The translations under genes were made by a program, and so were the position numbers. A DNA stretch of 64,000 nucleotides from Panulirus ornatus (lineage: Eukaryota > Arthropoda > Malacostraca > Decapoda > Palinuridae): NCBI RefSeq assembly GCF_036320965.1, contig NC_092225.1, positions 60,156,108 to 60,220,107 of the forward strand, in the 5' to 3' direction. Below the pieces are notes generated by a model. That model had not been told where the DNA came from. It was given only the letters and a program-made list of their open reading frames with translations, and searched no databases. This document shows, piece after piece, positions 47,440 through 59,368 of this stretch (position 1 is the first letter of the stretch; each line of letters begins with the position of its first letter).

Positions 47440-49115
47440 GAAAACAATGTTGTGGACGGGATGCGTGAAAATCCAAAACTATTCCATAAATTCATCGGGA
47501 GTAACTGTCAGTTAAAACTCAGCTTGAGGCTAAGGGGCTCTGATGGACTGGATGCTGCAGATGACGAGAGAGAAAAATGCACGAGGAACTGAACGATAAA
47601 TTCAGAAGTAAATATATTCGTAGTGGAGGACCACCGTGATCCCAACACCGGTGAGATAAGTTGGTGAAGAGGACTTTGAAAATCATTAGAAATGTTAGAG
47701 AAGATATAGGTAAGCCACTGAAAGGTCTTTGATCCGTATAAGGCACAAGACTACGATGCAGTTTCTCCATATGTGTTGAGGGAGTGTGGAGAAACACATG
47801 ACAGGATGCCTGAAATGTTGATCAATATATCACCAGAAGAGGGGTGTAACACAGAGGGAGTGAAAGAGAGCAAATTTCGTGCCAATTTTTAAGAAAGGAG
47901 ATTGGGAAGTTGCTGTCATTTACAGACCCGATACCTCTGACGAGTGTAGTCTGTAAATTGCTGGAGAATATATTGAGAAAACAAATGGATGATTTACTTG
48001 CAAAGTAATTGAAAGGTATCATGGGTTTAGGGAAAAGAGGTCATAAGTGACTAATCGTGTTAGACCTCTCTGATAAGTGAGTTCTGTTCTCGAAGATGAT
48101 AGACTGTGTGTTCATGGACGGCCAGAGGACATTTGACACTGACCCCACGTAAGAGATTGGAAAAAAAATATGGGTTTCACAGCAGCCATGTGACAAAACT
48201 CCTTTGGTGGTTCGAAAGTAATTTCAGTGTAAGAGAAGAGATGATACAAGTCAGGGCAGCCTTTTTTAAGGTAGGTTAGGGTTACTACTGGGGTGCTGCA
48301 GGGTTACTTCCTTGGGTCGCTGCTATTTCTGATCTATGTTAGTAGCTTACCACAGGGACTTGATCCATACCTGATATATGTTTGAGAGCTATACTTAGAT
48401 CATGACAAACGTAAGGACGGACCAGATTTGCATCAACCTGCTCAAGGGACGTAGATAATCTCCAAAGATGATCTGGAACATAAGTGATGAAATTCATCCC
48501 AAATAGATGCAAAGGAGATTGAGATGGGACACAGTGAAAGGAGACCTCGACATGAATATAATCTAAAAGGTACATGATCCTGTGCGTGAGAAGGGACTTG
48601 GGGTCGACACTCCACCCAACCTACCGCCCTAGGAGAGCTGGTGAGGAGGTAGACTACCTCTTGGTTAATAATGGTATTGCTCTGAGTAAATGAATAATGG
48701 AAAGTACAGTAAGGTACTTCCAACTTACACCTAAATCATGATATTCATCTCAGGTTTGTTCGCCTTACTAAAATAAACACAAAGAGCGAGTAATAGTCCA
48801 AGGATGGGCAATAAAAAATGGTCCTCGGAATAAGAAAGCTGAGTTACTGTGAGCTGCCCACCACTCAAAAGAGAAGAGTAAGGGGTGAGTTGATGCCAGC
48901 CTTCAAGGCTGTAACTCAGTTCGACAATATCGACAGTGGCCAATGTTTTGAAAGATGCAAAGAAAGAGCGACCATAGAGCATGACAAGATGTTGGTCTAA
49001 AAGACGTGAATAATTACTTTTGCAGTAACGTAATTGCAGCTGAGTGGAATAAGGTAAGAGATGACACTGTAAGACCACAGAGGAAAACAAAGCTTTAAAA
49101 TATACGGACCATATG
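47440..49115 (+). mobile_element. CR1/Jockey-like LINE, second decayed copy
   Basis: The motif order follows the RT of this superfamily, in shifting frames: MRENPKLFHKFI (47,467-47,502, linker), DAVSPYVLRECGE (47,756-47,795), PIFKKGD-like VPIFKKG remnant (47,880-47,905), NCWRIY/LLENILRKQMDD (47,955-47,996), a palm remnant 'RTFDTDPT' (48,125-48,150), GVLQGYFLGSLLFLIY (48,285-48,340), NPNRCK-like (48,487-48,510), VRRDLGSTLHP (48,583-48,615) and RVRGELMPAFKA...FERCKERATIEHDKMLV (48,865-49,000). Stops and indels are frequent. It lacks any intact catalytic motif. Confidence 0.78.
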
Positions 49116-49289
49116 AGTCTAAGTCTCCCTTTCTTTACTATACACGTATGTAACTTACAATTCACACACATATGCACATACAAATATCTTTTTATATGAG
49201 TTCGTACGCTTATGTATATGTATATGTATTTGGGCTTGATCGTTCAATACCTCAAGTCATTCATTACTGTCTATTAATCATGTTTACTG

Positions 49290-49490
49290 TGAGTGTCTCG
49301 TGGGGAAAGAATCTTACACTCACGTTACCCCATCTCTAAACCTTGACACCAAGTTCCCATTCATCGACTATCCCTGAAGGGGAAGATGAACAGCTGAGTT
49401 TGCTGTGTGCCGGAAGGCCTGTTTGGGATACGAACCTGCTCCGGGTAGAACTGTCGGCCGCAACACTACCTACCGCACTGTGATTACTAT
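49290..49490 (-). mobile_element. tRNA-derived SINE, nearly full length
   Basis: On the minus strand: a possible A-box side GCGGTAGGTAGTGTTGCGG (about 49,480-49,462), B box GGTTCGTATCC (about 49,435), CACAGCAAACTCAGCTGTTC, TTCCCCTTCAGGGATAG, GTCGATGAATGGGAACTTGG, then a 3' extension to about 49,290. It is the only copy with sequence on both sides of the B box. Confidence 0.72.
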
Positions 49491-49598
49491 TTGTGTTTGT
49501 CAATTGTGTGTTACGAGGAGATAGTTTTACACTTGTGTTGCCCCGTCTATTGTATGCACATATCTGCTTGTATACATGTACTCTGTGTTTACCTTATT

Positions 49599-49599
<1 letters not shown>

Positions 49600-49654
<55 letters not shown>
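49600..49654. repeat. (TA)n microsatellite
   Basis: Perfect TA run of about 54 bp. Confidence 0.97.
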
Positions 49655-49655
<1 letters not shown>

Positions 49656-49794
49656 TCACACATGGGGGGGGAAAATGATTAACACCTGGGTTGGGTGTTG
49701 GTCGACCACCCCGCCTAGGAGTCACATTCGGGTAGGTCCGTGAGTGAATCATGGCCAGCAAAGCTAACCTCTATATCATAGAAGCCCCATACGT

Positions 49795-49811
49795 TGTGTG
49801 TGTGTGTGTGT

Positions 49812-49871
<60 letters not shown>
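49795..49871. repeat. (GT)n microsatellite
   Basis: GT run with one A interruption. Confidence 0.97.
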
Positions 49872-49874
<3 letters not shown>

Positions 49875-50083
49875 CTTTTCTGGTGAAGGACAGTGTACAC
49901 CACCCGTCTCTGGTGTATGTACAAGAAGTACACAGGCCAGTCACGCTACACTGCCACTATTTGGATAACAAAACCCTTGTGACAGTCGAAAAACGTCCCA
50001 AAATAAAAAAGATCCTTGAAAAATGACTTTTTATAAATAGGAAAAAGAAAAAGATCTGAAAGAGTATATAAGGAAGTGTTAAA

Positions 50084-50238
<155 letters not shown>

Positions 50239-50433
50239 AACATTCCACCATCTCCAGAATCACTGAAAAATGAATTCTGCGCGAGAGACAGCGGGTGAAC
50301 TCAATCTAACGTTGGTAACGATGGAATGATCTCCTTCCTATATCAAGCAAACCACGACCATCAAGCCATGCAAACTACCTCTTGGTCAACCCTCATCCCA
50401 AACAAACTACCTGTAACTGAATTACAGCGGTGT

Positions 50434-50690
50434 AGTTTGCCACCAACAAGTACCATGATAAACCACACCAGTTTGCCACTAACAAGTACTATGACAAACC
50501 ACACCAGTTTGCCACTAACAAGTACTATGACAAACCACACCAGTTTGCCACTAACAAGTACTATGACAAACCACACTAGTTTGCCACTAACAAGTACTAT
50601 GACAAACCACACCAGTTTGCCACTAACAAGTACTATGACAAACCACACCAGTTTGCCACTAACAAGTACTATGACAAACTACACTAGCAA
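50434..50690. repeat. 36 bp minisatellite, 7 copies
   Basis: Unit: GTTTGCCACTAACAAGTACT then ATGACAAACCACACCA. Copies are nearly identical. The 12-codon period yields an open plus frame (50,326-50,742) and an open minus frame over the same bases. Confidence 0.96.
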
Positions 50691-50724
50691 TACTCAACTA
50701 ACGTTATACAACATGTCACCCACG

Positions 50725-51285
50725 GATACCACGTACAAATGATCCCTTCACCTTCACGTACAGATGATTACAACATTACCACGGACGGATGATTACTTCA
50801 TTTCAACGTACAGATGATTACTACATTACCACGGACGGATGATTACTTCATTTCAACGTACAGATGATTACTACATTACCACGGATGGATGATTACTTCA
50901 TTTCAACGTACAGATGATTACTACATTATCATGGACGGATGATTACTTCATTTCAACGTACAGATGATTACAACATTACCACGGACGGATGATTACTTCA
51001 TTTCAACGTACAGATGATTACTACATTACCACGGACGGATGATTACTTCATTTCAACGTACAGATGATTACTACATTACCACGGACGGATGATTACTTCA
51101 TTTCAACGTACAGATGATTACTACATTACCACGGATGGATGATTACTTCATTTCAACGGTACGGATGATTACTACATTATCATGGACGGGTGATTACTTC
51201 ATTTCAACGTACAGATGATTACTACATTATCACGGACGGATAATTACTTCATTTCAACGGTAAGGATGATTACTTTATTTTCACG
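50725..51285. repeat. 50 bp higher-order repeat of two 25-mers, ~11 copies
   Basis: Half A contains ACGTACAGATGATTAC(T)ACATTACC; half B contains ACGGACGGATGATTACTTCA. They alternate strictly. Both share GGATGATTAC / AGATGATTAC, so the 50 bp unit is a dimer. Confidence 0.95.
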
Positions 51286-51999
51286 TTTTTCCCACGTATG
51301 AATGATTACTGTTTTAAGTTATTGATGATACTTATATCCAAAGACGAATGATCAGTTTCAACGTATGGATGAATATTTCAACGTACGGAGGATTGCCTTA
51401 CTTCCACGTAAGGATGAACAATTGGTTTGAATTTGTAGTATACTTCAGAAAACACAATTGCAACACACAATGAATCGCACGGCTGGAAATATCCAAAATT
51501 TAGCAAAGCGGACACCGATTTGAGTACAACTTTGCCAGAGAGGTCCCGAAACTAGAAAACTCCTTTTTCGCAACAGAAAACATATCAGTTTCAGGATGAA
51601 ACAACCCCATCTTGACTAATAGTTTGGGCCAAAACGTGGGCGAGGAGTGCTCACATCACCCTTGAACTCTCGGCCTTGTGCCACATAATTGCTAAGAAGG
51701 CATGTCGGGCGTGTGAGTGGGGAGGAGGAGGGGTGAGAGGAATTGGCAAATGTAGGGCTGAGAATGTGTCAGGGGCTGGTGATCTGATATCAACTTGTAG
51801 CCTTAGTCCCTCTGATCATTTTAGAGGGTCACCTCTATGATCTGCATAGGGAGGGGGTCGATGCTATAGTTAACCGTTAGGAGGTCAGTTCGCGCCGGGT
51901 AGGCTGGCCATCAAACAGGGAACTGTGGCCACCATGTTAGGCTGGATGTTCATGGCTAAAGCTCTAATCACGTATGTGGATAGCTCCCAAGAGCTGTGA
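51286..51999. other. no recognised feature
   Basis: The left 150 bp hold decayed pieces of the GGATGAT array. The rest is unique-looking. Confidence 0.5.
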
Positions 52000-53290
52000 G
52001 GTGCAGCCTGTCCATACGCGACGTGATAAGAAAGGCGAGGGACATAGCATGCATGTCCCAGGCAAGGTAGCTTCCCCGTTTATGCGATTAATGACGATTC
52101 CTCCGCCTCCCCCAAGTTCAACGTTAAGTTTATTCAAAAGAGCAAACATCTTTGGAATGCGCAGTTCCCATCTACAGCGCAGTGTTCATAAACTACACCG
52201 GTTTTTGAGAGGCACTGACGTTGTGACCCATGATTCGGTTGGATGATTTTGGGCTTTCGTAATAAAAGACAGTTTTCAAGCTTTTTCAGTCGTTGTCGGC
52301 TGGGGCTAAAAGTTTTTTAGTCACAATTTATGTCTGACAGCTTTCTCGTCCTGCTTATACGCCGTGGTGGATGAGGTAAGACAGTACACCCCATCTGCGC
52401 TGGCGACACGTACCGTTGCAAAATTTCCCTCACGATGGCATCAAAGTTGGTGGTGGTGGTGTTGTGGCCGCTGTTGACCAGGATACCCCGTATCCCCATC
52501 AGTTCTCGGTCCAGGAGAGACCACGAGATGCATGTGTTTGAAGGCTCTGCGGACGTATGCCTGTATAACACCTTACCATATAGGCGTCGGTACACTCACC
52601 TTCGCCGCTGAGACAACGGACCACCTCAATCAGTTCTCTGCAGACGTTAGGTAAGAATCTCTCTCCGTCAGTTGTTACACAGACATTCGGGAAGGGATTC
52701 TCTTGGCTAATTCTTCTCCTCACGGTGACCTAGAGGCCTCAATACTCCTTAGATCTTCTCACTTCCCTGTTTCATGATGCTCTCACCGGCGACGGCAGGG
52801 GATGTTGTTTCTGATGCAGTGCTTGACCAACATCACACTCCCTACGTGGGACATGAATCCCTGCACGAACAGGGCACTCAAGAGGGAGTCCTACTGCAAT
52901 GCCATCCACTTGCAAAATGCATCAAACCGTCGGGTCTGCGGCATGAGTCTTCAGTCGTCTGAGCTTTCAACATCTCCCGCAATATGTTGGGTAGGATCTA
53001 AAGTGATGGGGTTCGTTGGTTAAAGAGGACGATGTGAAGGAAGGTTTTGATCGTCCTGTCTACTGGAATATACGTGAAGAGGCTCATAGTATCAAGGGAT
53101 GCCATGATGGTGCGTGGTCTAGTAGCTTTAATCACATCAATGAACTCCTGAGTAAACTTCAGCGAGTGTGTGGCAGCCAATGTAAAGGCTGGAACACCCG
53201 ACAAATTCAGATTATGAGGATGTAGGAGGTAATTGAGATTTGAAAGACGTACAGATATTCTGAGATTTTGAAGAACAGAAAATTTCAAAT
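52000..53290 (-). mobile_element. Penelope-like element, decayed RT and C-terminal region
   Basis: Minus strand. FTQEFIDVIKATRPRTIMAS then LDTMSLFTYIPVDRTIKTFL (about 53,140-53,060) matches the PLE RT block 'LDVESLFTNVPV'. Next come ILPNILREMLKAQTTED and RRPDGLMHFASGW (about 52,990-52,900), the region before the GxPxGP motif. A frame at 52,595-52,317 (ISWSLLDRELMGIRGILVNS) fits the PLE region between RT and endonuclease. A trace VVYEHCAVDGNC (about 52,200) may be the start of the GIY-YIG domain. It has stops and frameshifts throughout. It differs clearly from the element at 61,790, so the window holds two PLE lineages. Confidence 0.7.
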
Positions 53291-53689
53291 GTAATTCTTA
53301 TTGCTCCATTAACATAAAGGAAATCTGAAAGACTGGTTCTTTGAGATCTTAGTACCAGTAAGACAAACAAAATCCTTATGACCCGGAAGGTGGATAAGCC
53401 TTAAGAAACCAGGGTATCTAGGGATAGCTATGAGATTTTGAAACTCTGAAGACATTTGGAAAACTATGAATTATGGAAGACCGGAGAGATCGAGGCAACT
53501 CACAACCAGAGTCGTTAGAAAGACCAAAGATCAAGTCCCTCTGGTGACCTGGAAGTCCTTTAAGCTGGAAGACCTCTGAAACCTATAGACCAAGAAGGCC
53601 TCGGAGACCTATGGGATCTCATAGACCTGGAGGATCTGCAGCACATGACAAAACTCCGGGACCTTCGAGAAACGAGAGGTCTACGAGAC
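53291..53689. other. degenerate GACCTGGAAG-rich sequence
   Basis: GACCTGGAAG, GAAGACC and GAGACCTATGG words recur loosely, probably the decayed edge of the 67 bp array. Confidence 0.5.
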
Positions 53690-53965
53690 CAAAGAAAAGA
53701 CTGGGGACTGGTAAGACCACAGACACCCATCAATCAGACCTGGAAAACCTGTAAAGCTAATGGGATCTTAAAGACTTGGTAAGAATGTAAACACAGATTC
53801 ATGAGACCTGGAAAACCTATACGACTGATGGGATCTTGTGGTGAGACCTATGGCATTCACCTACCAGACCTGGAATACCAATAGGACTAATGGGATCCTG
53901 AATACCTAGTAAGATCACAGACACCCGACTATCAGAACAGGATAACACTATGAGACTGATGAGAT
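53690..53965. repeat. ~67 bp tandem repeat, ~4 copies
   Basis: Units begin CCTGGAAAACCTATA at 53,739, 53,807 and 53,869, with a weaker copy at 53,936, and include ACTAATGGGATCTT and AAGACCACAGACACCC. Confidence 0.82.
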
Positions 53966-54687
53966 CGACCAGACCCAATGGAAGGATGGAAGTGACCATC
54001 GAGTGTTTGTTATACACCCACAAGATGTCCTGTAACCTTATAACAGGTGTGTGGCCGGCGTGGCTCTTCAATCGAACGGAGACACTTGGCAAATCGTAAG
54101 CTCTCGTGGACACCATAGGTGTATGACACTGGTTCATACAATCCTCTTACATCTGCCTTACCACCAGTTACCGTGGTAACTTGTGATACGCCTTTCTAAA
54201 TGGGCTGTCACCTGGCTAATTTCCCTCCTTTACCTCCTACAGGCTGTTTGGGTGATGGCGCAGTTTTCCTTCCGATAACAAAAGAAAATAAATATGAAAA
54301 GAAAAATAGTCGTGCTCAGACAGTCAGGTTTGGCAAGAGGATGCAGTAGGATGTATGAAGACCCTGATGTCGCAAATGTTTATTATAGATTTCTGCTCCA
54401 TGTCATGGTATTGTCAGGCTGTATAATACTTACGAGCACTTTCAAAAAAGATTCTGCCACGGGGGTAGCACGTAGCGCCGACCACAGGAAGGTATCAAGA
54501 AGAACGAGTCGTGTGAACTGGGTGTTATCAAGTGTTATGTGTGAGGAGGAGAGAGTAACTGTCTACGGAGTGAAGCCAAGAAACCCATGTGAAAGTGAGG
54601 GAGAAACAACACAAAAAAATAAGACAGATACCTGAGCCATAAGAGTGACACTTAACAGGCACTGAAGTGTTGGTTCGCTAAACCTCC
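53966..54687. other. no supported gene
   Basis: An open plus frame (54,294-54,635, 113 codons) has no recognisable motif and an unremarkable context. Confidence 0.45.
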
Positions 54688-54763
54688 CGCCACCCAGGTG
54701 GGTATTACCGGTTAATATACTTCCCTGGGGTGGTGGCTGCTTACCACTTTCCACAACATACTG
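54688..54763 (+). repeat. short dispersed repeat preceding (GA)n, copy 2
   Basis: GGGTATTACCGGTTAATATA, CTTCC, then GGTGGCTGCTTACC and (GA)n after a 25 bp insertion. Partner of 33,068-33,122. Confidence 0.7.
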
Positions 54764-54764
54764 C

Positions 54765-54856
<92 letters not shown>
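54764..54856. repeat. (GA)n microsatellite
   Basis: GA run with one phase slip near 54,788. Confidence 0.97.
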
Positions 54857-54859
<3 letters not shown>

Positions 54860-55363
54860 GAATTTATCTTTTCGACGTTTAATATTTGCACCATTACGTG
54901 ACGCCGCTTCCTCAGCGCGAAACCTTAATTCTCGACCTCACGTTTTGCCCAGAGAGACTCACACATGTGATACAGAAGTTTGACGGTGAGGGTCAAGACA
55001 GCCCCAGAATGCTTCGTTGTGGAGTATTATTCGCTCAGGTTTCCTTGGTTATCCCCTCGCGTGTAGTTCAAATTCCACGTTATGTAAGAGTCGGGCAAGA
55101 CTTGAAGAAAACGTGTACACAAAACATTAAATCACTACATGGATCACATGCACGAGATATTTACCCGAAGTCGTGAGTACAGGAAAAAAAGAATTATATG
55201 AAGAATAGATATTGGGAGGCCTTACTTCCGTCTGTGGTGAAAGTACCGCTTTTGTAATAGGAGGAGTTGCGTTGGGAGGAACAAATCCGATTACGTTTCG
55301 ATGTTGTAAATTCATGATCAGAGGCGCTAATCGTATTTTACACTGCTGGCTGGAACGCTTGCA

Positions 55364-55366
<3 letters not shown>
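54857..55366. other. no recognised feature
   Basis: Unique-looking sequence. Confidence 0.5.

Positions 55367-55458
<92 letters not shown>
55367..55458. repeat. (AT)n microsatellite
   Basis: Perfect AT run ending at a LINE-A 5' end. Confidence 0.97.
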
Positions 55459-55460
<2 letters not shown>

Positions 55461-56519
55461 GGAGAGGGGAGAAAGAATACTTTCCACGTATTCCCTGCGT
55501 GTCGTAGAAGGCGATTAAAGGGAAGAGAGCAGGGGGGCTGGAAATCGTCCCCTCCCATTTATATTTTTTCCTCCACCTCTGACACAAATATCTTCTTCGT
55601 CAATCTTTCCTCACTCATTCTCTCCATGTGACCAAACCATTTCAATACACCCTCTTCTGCACTCTCAACCACACTCTTTTTATTACCACATATCTCTCTT
55701 ACCCTTTCATTACCACCTCGATCAAACCACCTCACACCACATATTGTCCTCAAACATTTCATTTCCAACACATCCACCCTCTTCCGCACAACCCTATCTA
55801 TAGCCCACGCCTCGCAACCATATAACATTGTTGGAACCACTTCAAGCATACCCATTTTTGCTCTCCGAAATAATGTTTTCTCCTTCCTCACATTCTTCAA
55901 CGCTCCCAGAACTTTTGCCCCATTCCTTAACCTGTGACTCACTCCCGCTTCCATGGTTCCATCCGCTGTTTAATCCACTCCCAGACATCTAAAACACTTC
56001 ACTTCCTCCAGTTTTTCTCCATTCAAAGGAAAAGAGTGAATTGGAACTATGTGGTATACCGGGGTCGACGTGCTGTTAATGGATTGAATCAGGGCATGTG
56101 AAGTGTGGGGTGAACCATGGAATGTTTTGTGGGGCCTAGATGTGGAAAAGGAGCTGTGGTTTCAGTGTATTACACATGATAGCTAGAGACTGAGGGTGAA
56201 CGAATGTGGCCTTTGTTGTCTTTTCCTAGCGCTACCTCGCGCTCGCGCGGGGAGAGGGGGGTACCATTTCATGTGTGGCGGGGTGGCGACGGGAAATGGC
56301 TGAGGGCAGCAAGTATGTATATGTACATGTGTATATATGTATCTATCAGTGTATGTACATGTATGTATACATTGAAATGTATAGGTATGTATATGTGCAT
56401 GTGTCTGCGTGTATGTATATACATGTGAATGTGGGTGGGTTGGACCATTCGCTTGTTTCGTTGCGCTACCTTGCTAACGCGGGAGACAGCGACAAATTAT
56501 AATAAATAAAAAACTGATA
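55459..56519 (+). mobile_element. LINE-A derivative with an inverted RT segment
   Basis: Three blocks between two (AT)n tracts. (1) 55,459-55,561, plus: LINE-A 5' end (GGGGAGAAAGAATAC, GTCGTAGAAGGCGAT). (2) 55,562-56,025, minus: RT C-terminus, reading LNGEKLEEVKC, MEAGVSHRLRNGAKVLGAL, VVPTMLYGCEAWA, MKCLRTICGVRWFDR and VLKWFGHMERMSEERLTKKI. (3) 56,031-56,519, plus: the last codons (RVNWN, then AVNGLNQGM) and the 3' UTR to the tail GGAGACAGCGACAAAT. Blocks 2 and 3 are head-to-head, with about 35 codons missing between them. Either an internal inversion in a deletion derivative, or a twin-primed copy next to an older 5' fragment. Confidence 0.82.
55559..55954 (-). pseudogene. LINE-A RT C-terminal domain, open frame
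   Basis: 131 codons without a stop, beginning MEAGVSHRL and ending VSEVEEKI at the block boundary. Aligns along its length with 43,839-44,220 on the plus strand. The codons before 55,954 continue upstream (LEEVKCFRCLGVD) after an in-frame stop. Better preserved than the copy at 43,795. Confidence 0.85.

Positions 56520-56603
<84 letters not shown>
56520..56603. repeat. (TA)n microsatellite
   Basis: Lies between the LINE-A tail and a Penelope-like 3' end. Confidence 0.97.
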
Positions 56604-56605
<2 letters not shown>

Positions 56606-56690
56606 AGATAACCACGAGGAAAAATGAAACACAATAAGTCCCAAGTGCACTTTCAAGTGTTACATCTTCAGGGAAGACTTAGTGTACAGC
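56604..56690 (-). mobile_element. Penelope-like element 3' terminal fragment
   Basis: Plus image ACGAGGAAAAATGAAACACA, ATAAGTCCCAAGTGCACTTT and CATCTTCAGGGA matches 61,830-61,900 (GGGGAAAATGAAACACGATA, AAGTTCCAAAATGCACTTTC). It abuts (TA)n in the same way. Confidence 0.75.
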
Positions 56691-56867
56691 ATGTCACTGT
56701 ACAGTCATGTCAGGATACATCTAACTACAATACCAAAACCCCGCAAACACTACTCTGTTATATGCAAGATTTGTCTTAAGTGGTCGTGCCTCCATGGCGC
56801 ATCCCAACCCTCCGCAAAGAACTACTGGATATGCAGCAACCATCCGGTGTGAACCATCCAAAGTACT

Positions 56868-56870
<3 letters not shown>

Positions 56871-56917
<47 letters not shown>

Positions 56918-56941
56918 GACACACACACACACAGACACACA

Positions 56942-57002
<61 letters not shown>

Positions 57003-57009
57003 ACACACA
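56871..57009. repeat. (CA)n microsatellite
   Basis: CA run of about 138 bp with GACAGACA interruptions at 56,913 and nearby. Confidence 0.97.
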
Positions 57010-57059
57010 TTTCCAGTACAAGCACCTCACAAACAACAGCACAAAATAGCTAACTGAAC

Positions 57060-57630
57060 AGACTAACTCACTCTTACCACTCCAGCCATGGAACAGACTA
57101 AGCATCAAACAGTTTAACACCAACGGCATCAAAAAACAGGCAGGACACAACCTACTACAACATCCCAGTCACCGACACAACTGAAAGCACAAAAGAGATT
57201 GCAAAAAGTGACAACACTCTTGAAACACAATCCAAAAGGACAAATCATCAAAGTGCCTTCTAAAACATAATCAAGATCGACCTTCCATATTCTTCTCTCA
57301 ACACCCACACCCTTTCATGCCTTTTTACACCTCAACATCTGCACACGAGGACCACCTGAAGCACTCTTCATGAACTCTCCTCTGACCGCTTGCCCGTGCA
57401 GATTAACATTTCAGCTAAGGCATCCTGCTCACACATTCAACCACAACACCTATGACAGCATAGGAAAACAGATTGGCCATCACTCACCCAGTGCATGAAA
57501 ACGAGGCTTCAAGCCTTCGTCCTAGATAGCGTCGCATCCCCTCATCATGCCGTATCACACTTCATCAACACCAGACACCCAGCCAGAAAAAGGCACGTAC
57601 CAAAAGAGCACAGAAAGCAGTACGACTCAA
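57060..57630 (+). mobile_element. possible I/Jockey-type LINE endonuclease remnant
   Basis: IKQFNTNGIKKQA (57,103-57,141) resembles the N-terminal 'QWNCNGI' block, and SSDRLPVQINIS (57,380-57,415) the 'GSDHLPV' block with His replaced by Arg. DWPSLTQCM (57,472-57,498) could be the following linker. Frames are broken everywhere. Weak but ordered evidence. Confidence 0.35.
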
Positions 57631-57639
57631 ACTTCTCTC

Positions 57640-58545
57640 CAACTGGTATGCCATCCGTTACAGTCGCTTTGCCACACTTCATCTTACAGAAGTCTTTCAC
57701 AACTTCTCTTTTCACCAAACCATTGTCCATGATTCACTTGTTTCACGTACCTCGACGTCCCATCATCATCTAACACATTCAACAGTCCTTCAAAATGCTC
57801 ACTCCATTTCTTCTTTAACTCCTTACTTGTTACCACTTCGCGTTTGCTCCTTTTACTGATGTCCTCGTGTATTCTCTTGTTTTCCCTCTCACGAGTCATC
57901 TTTTGAAACATTCTATTGTTTTCCCTAAAAGCTGCGGATACTGTCTCACCAAATATCCCATTTACCCTCTTTGCTAGCCCCTTCACTTCCCTTTTGACCT
58001 TCTGCCGTTTCTCTTGCATGTGTCTAAGTCACTTGTACTCCTGTTTGTAGGTAGCTACCGCACCCCCCTCTTTTCTCTTTCAGAAGCAAGTTAACCTCTT
58101 CATCTAACAACTTTATACTAGGTTGCCCACCTTCCCGATGCCACACACTTCACCTGCACATGTGAGCAACAGTTAACATTTCTCACCCACTCCCCAAGTT
58201 TTGTGTCCTCTCACTTTATGCCACTTCTCATCCAATTTCTCATGGTGTCTCCGCACGGACGTCTCTTTTCCAAGGTCGCTCACTTTCGCCATCCTCTTCC
58301 GCCCAAGTCATTTTGCTCTTTACCTGAAATTCACTTCAAACTTTCTCCCTCGCCTCCAGACATCCAACACATTCACATCCAACAATGTCTCTCTTTCGCG
58401 CCAACGAGTTAGAATACAATCTAGCAACACCCACTTACTACAGATTCTCTTACTAGATTTTACTCCTTTTCGCCAGCTGGCTATGATGTAAACCCCATCA
58501 ACCAAACTCTCCCTGGCTACGACCGCAGACCGTCCATCTGTCCGA
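57640..58545 (-). mobile_element. LINE-A fragment: endonuclease C-terminus, linker, RT start
   Basis: Minus strand. LLDCILTRWRERETLLDVNV (58,430-58,370) equals LLDYVLIDRRAKERLLDVNV of the 7,510 copy. VSDLGKETSVRRHHEKLDEK (58,282-58,223) equals the linker there. Further on come VKGLAKRVNGIFGETVSAAF (57,990-57,931), KKWSEHFEGLLNVLDDDG and MKCGKATVTDGIPVGE (57,682-57,635), the entry to the RT fingers. Together with the other copies it covers the middle of LINE-A, which is otherwise absent here. Stops and frameshifts present. Confidence 0.82.
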
Positions 58546-59044
58546 GATTCCCTCATGCAGCCATATGCTCCATGACCACAACCAGAACGAACGCGTCTAC
58601 CAGCCTCCAGGACTTCCCGCTAGCGGACCGAGATGAGACCAACAAGACTCCAGGAATGTTATGATCTTCCCATCAGCCGTGAGTCTGGGTTCTGACTGCC
58701 CTCTTCCCCCTCCCTACCACCAATCAGTCTCATCCCGTAGGTCATGTCAGGTCAACTATTGTTATAAGGGTATTAATGTCCATAAGTTTCCTCCCCCTCG
58801 TTATTTTTTCTTAGGGTTTACACAGGCGTCAGGTGTTGGATAACCGCCCAGCGTGAGTGGGAGATGGATGGATGTCTTGTCGTCTGGGAAACGCTGGTTA
58901 ATCCAGTCTTGCAAAGCGTTCCAGCGGCATCAGTCGTGCCAAAGACCAGACCCGTCCGGCAGGAGCCTCTCTATCGATAGACAGGTCAAGATAGGCACGT
59001 CCACTGGCAAAAGTGAATTGATTTTTGTCTTTTTTTTTCTCTCA

Positions 59045-59046
<2 letters not shown>
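58546..59046. other. no recognised feature
   Basis: Unique-looking sequence with balanced composition. Confidence 0.5.

Positions 59047-59122
<76 letters not shown>
59047..59122. repeat. (AT)n microsatellite
   Basis: Perfect AT run of about 75 bp. Confidence 0.97.
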
Positions 59123-59128
<6 letters not shown>

Positions 59129-59220
59129 TGTGCGTCATGATCGGGTCTTTATTTTTCTATGCGAGACAAGGGGTCTTAGATTATCGGTCTGGTAGTTGCT
59201 GAGTCAGACTCTGACTGGGT

Positions 59221-59265
59221 CAGGTTGTCCGCCCGATGCCCAGCGTATCGATGGCGGACAACCTG
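59221..59265. repeat. perfect 13 bp inverted repeat (hairpin)
   Basis: CAGGTTGTCCGCC (59,221-59,233) and GGCGGACAACCTG (59,253-59,265) flank a 19-base loop. Lies 15 bp before a (GA)n tract. Confidence 0.93.
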
Positions 59266-59278
59266 TGTTTTCAGCCAC

Positions 59279-59279
<1 letters not shown>

Positions 59280-59365
<86 letters not shown>
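59280..59365. repeat. (GA)n microsatellite
   Basis: Perfect GA run of about 85 bp. Confidence 0.97.
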
Positions 59366-59368
<3 letters not shown>

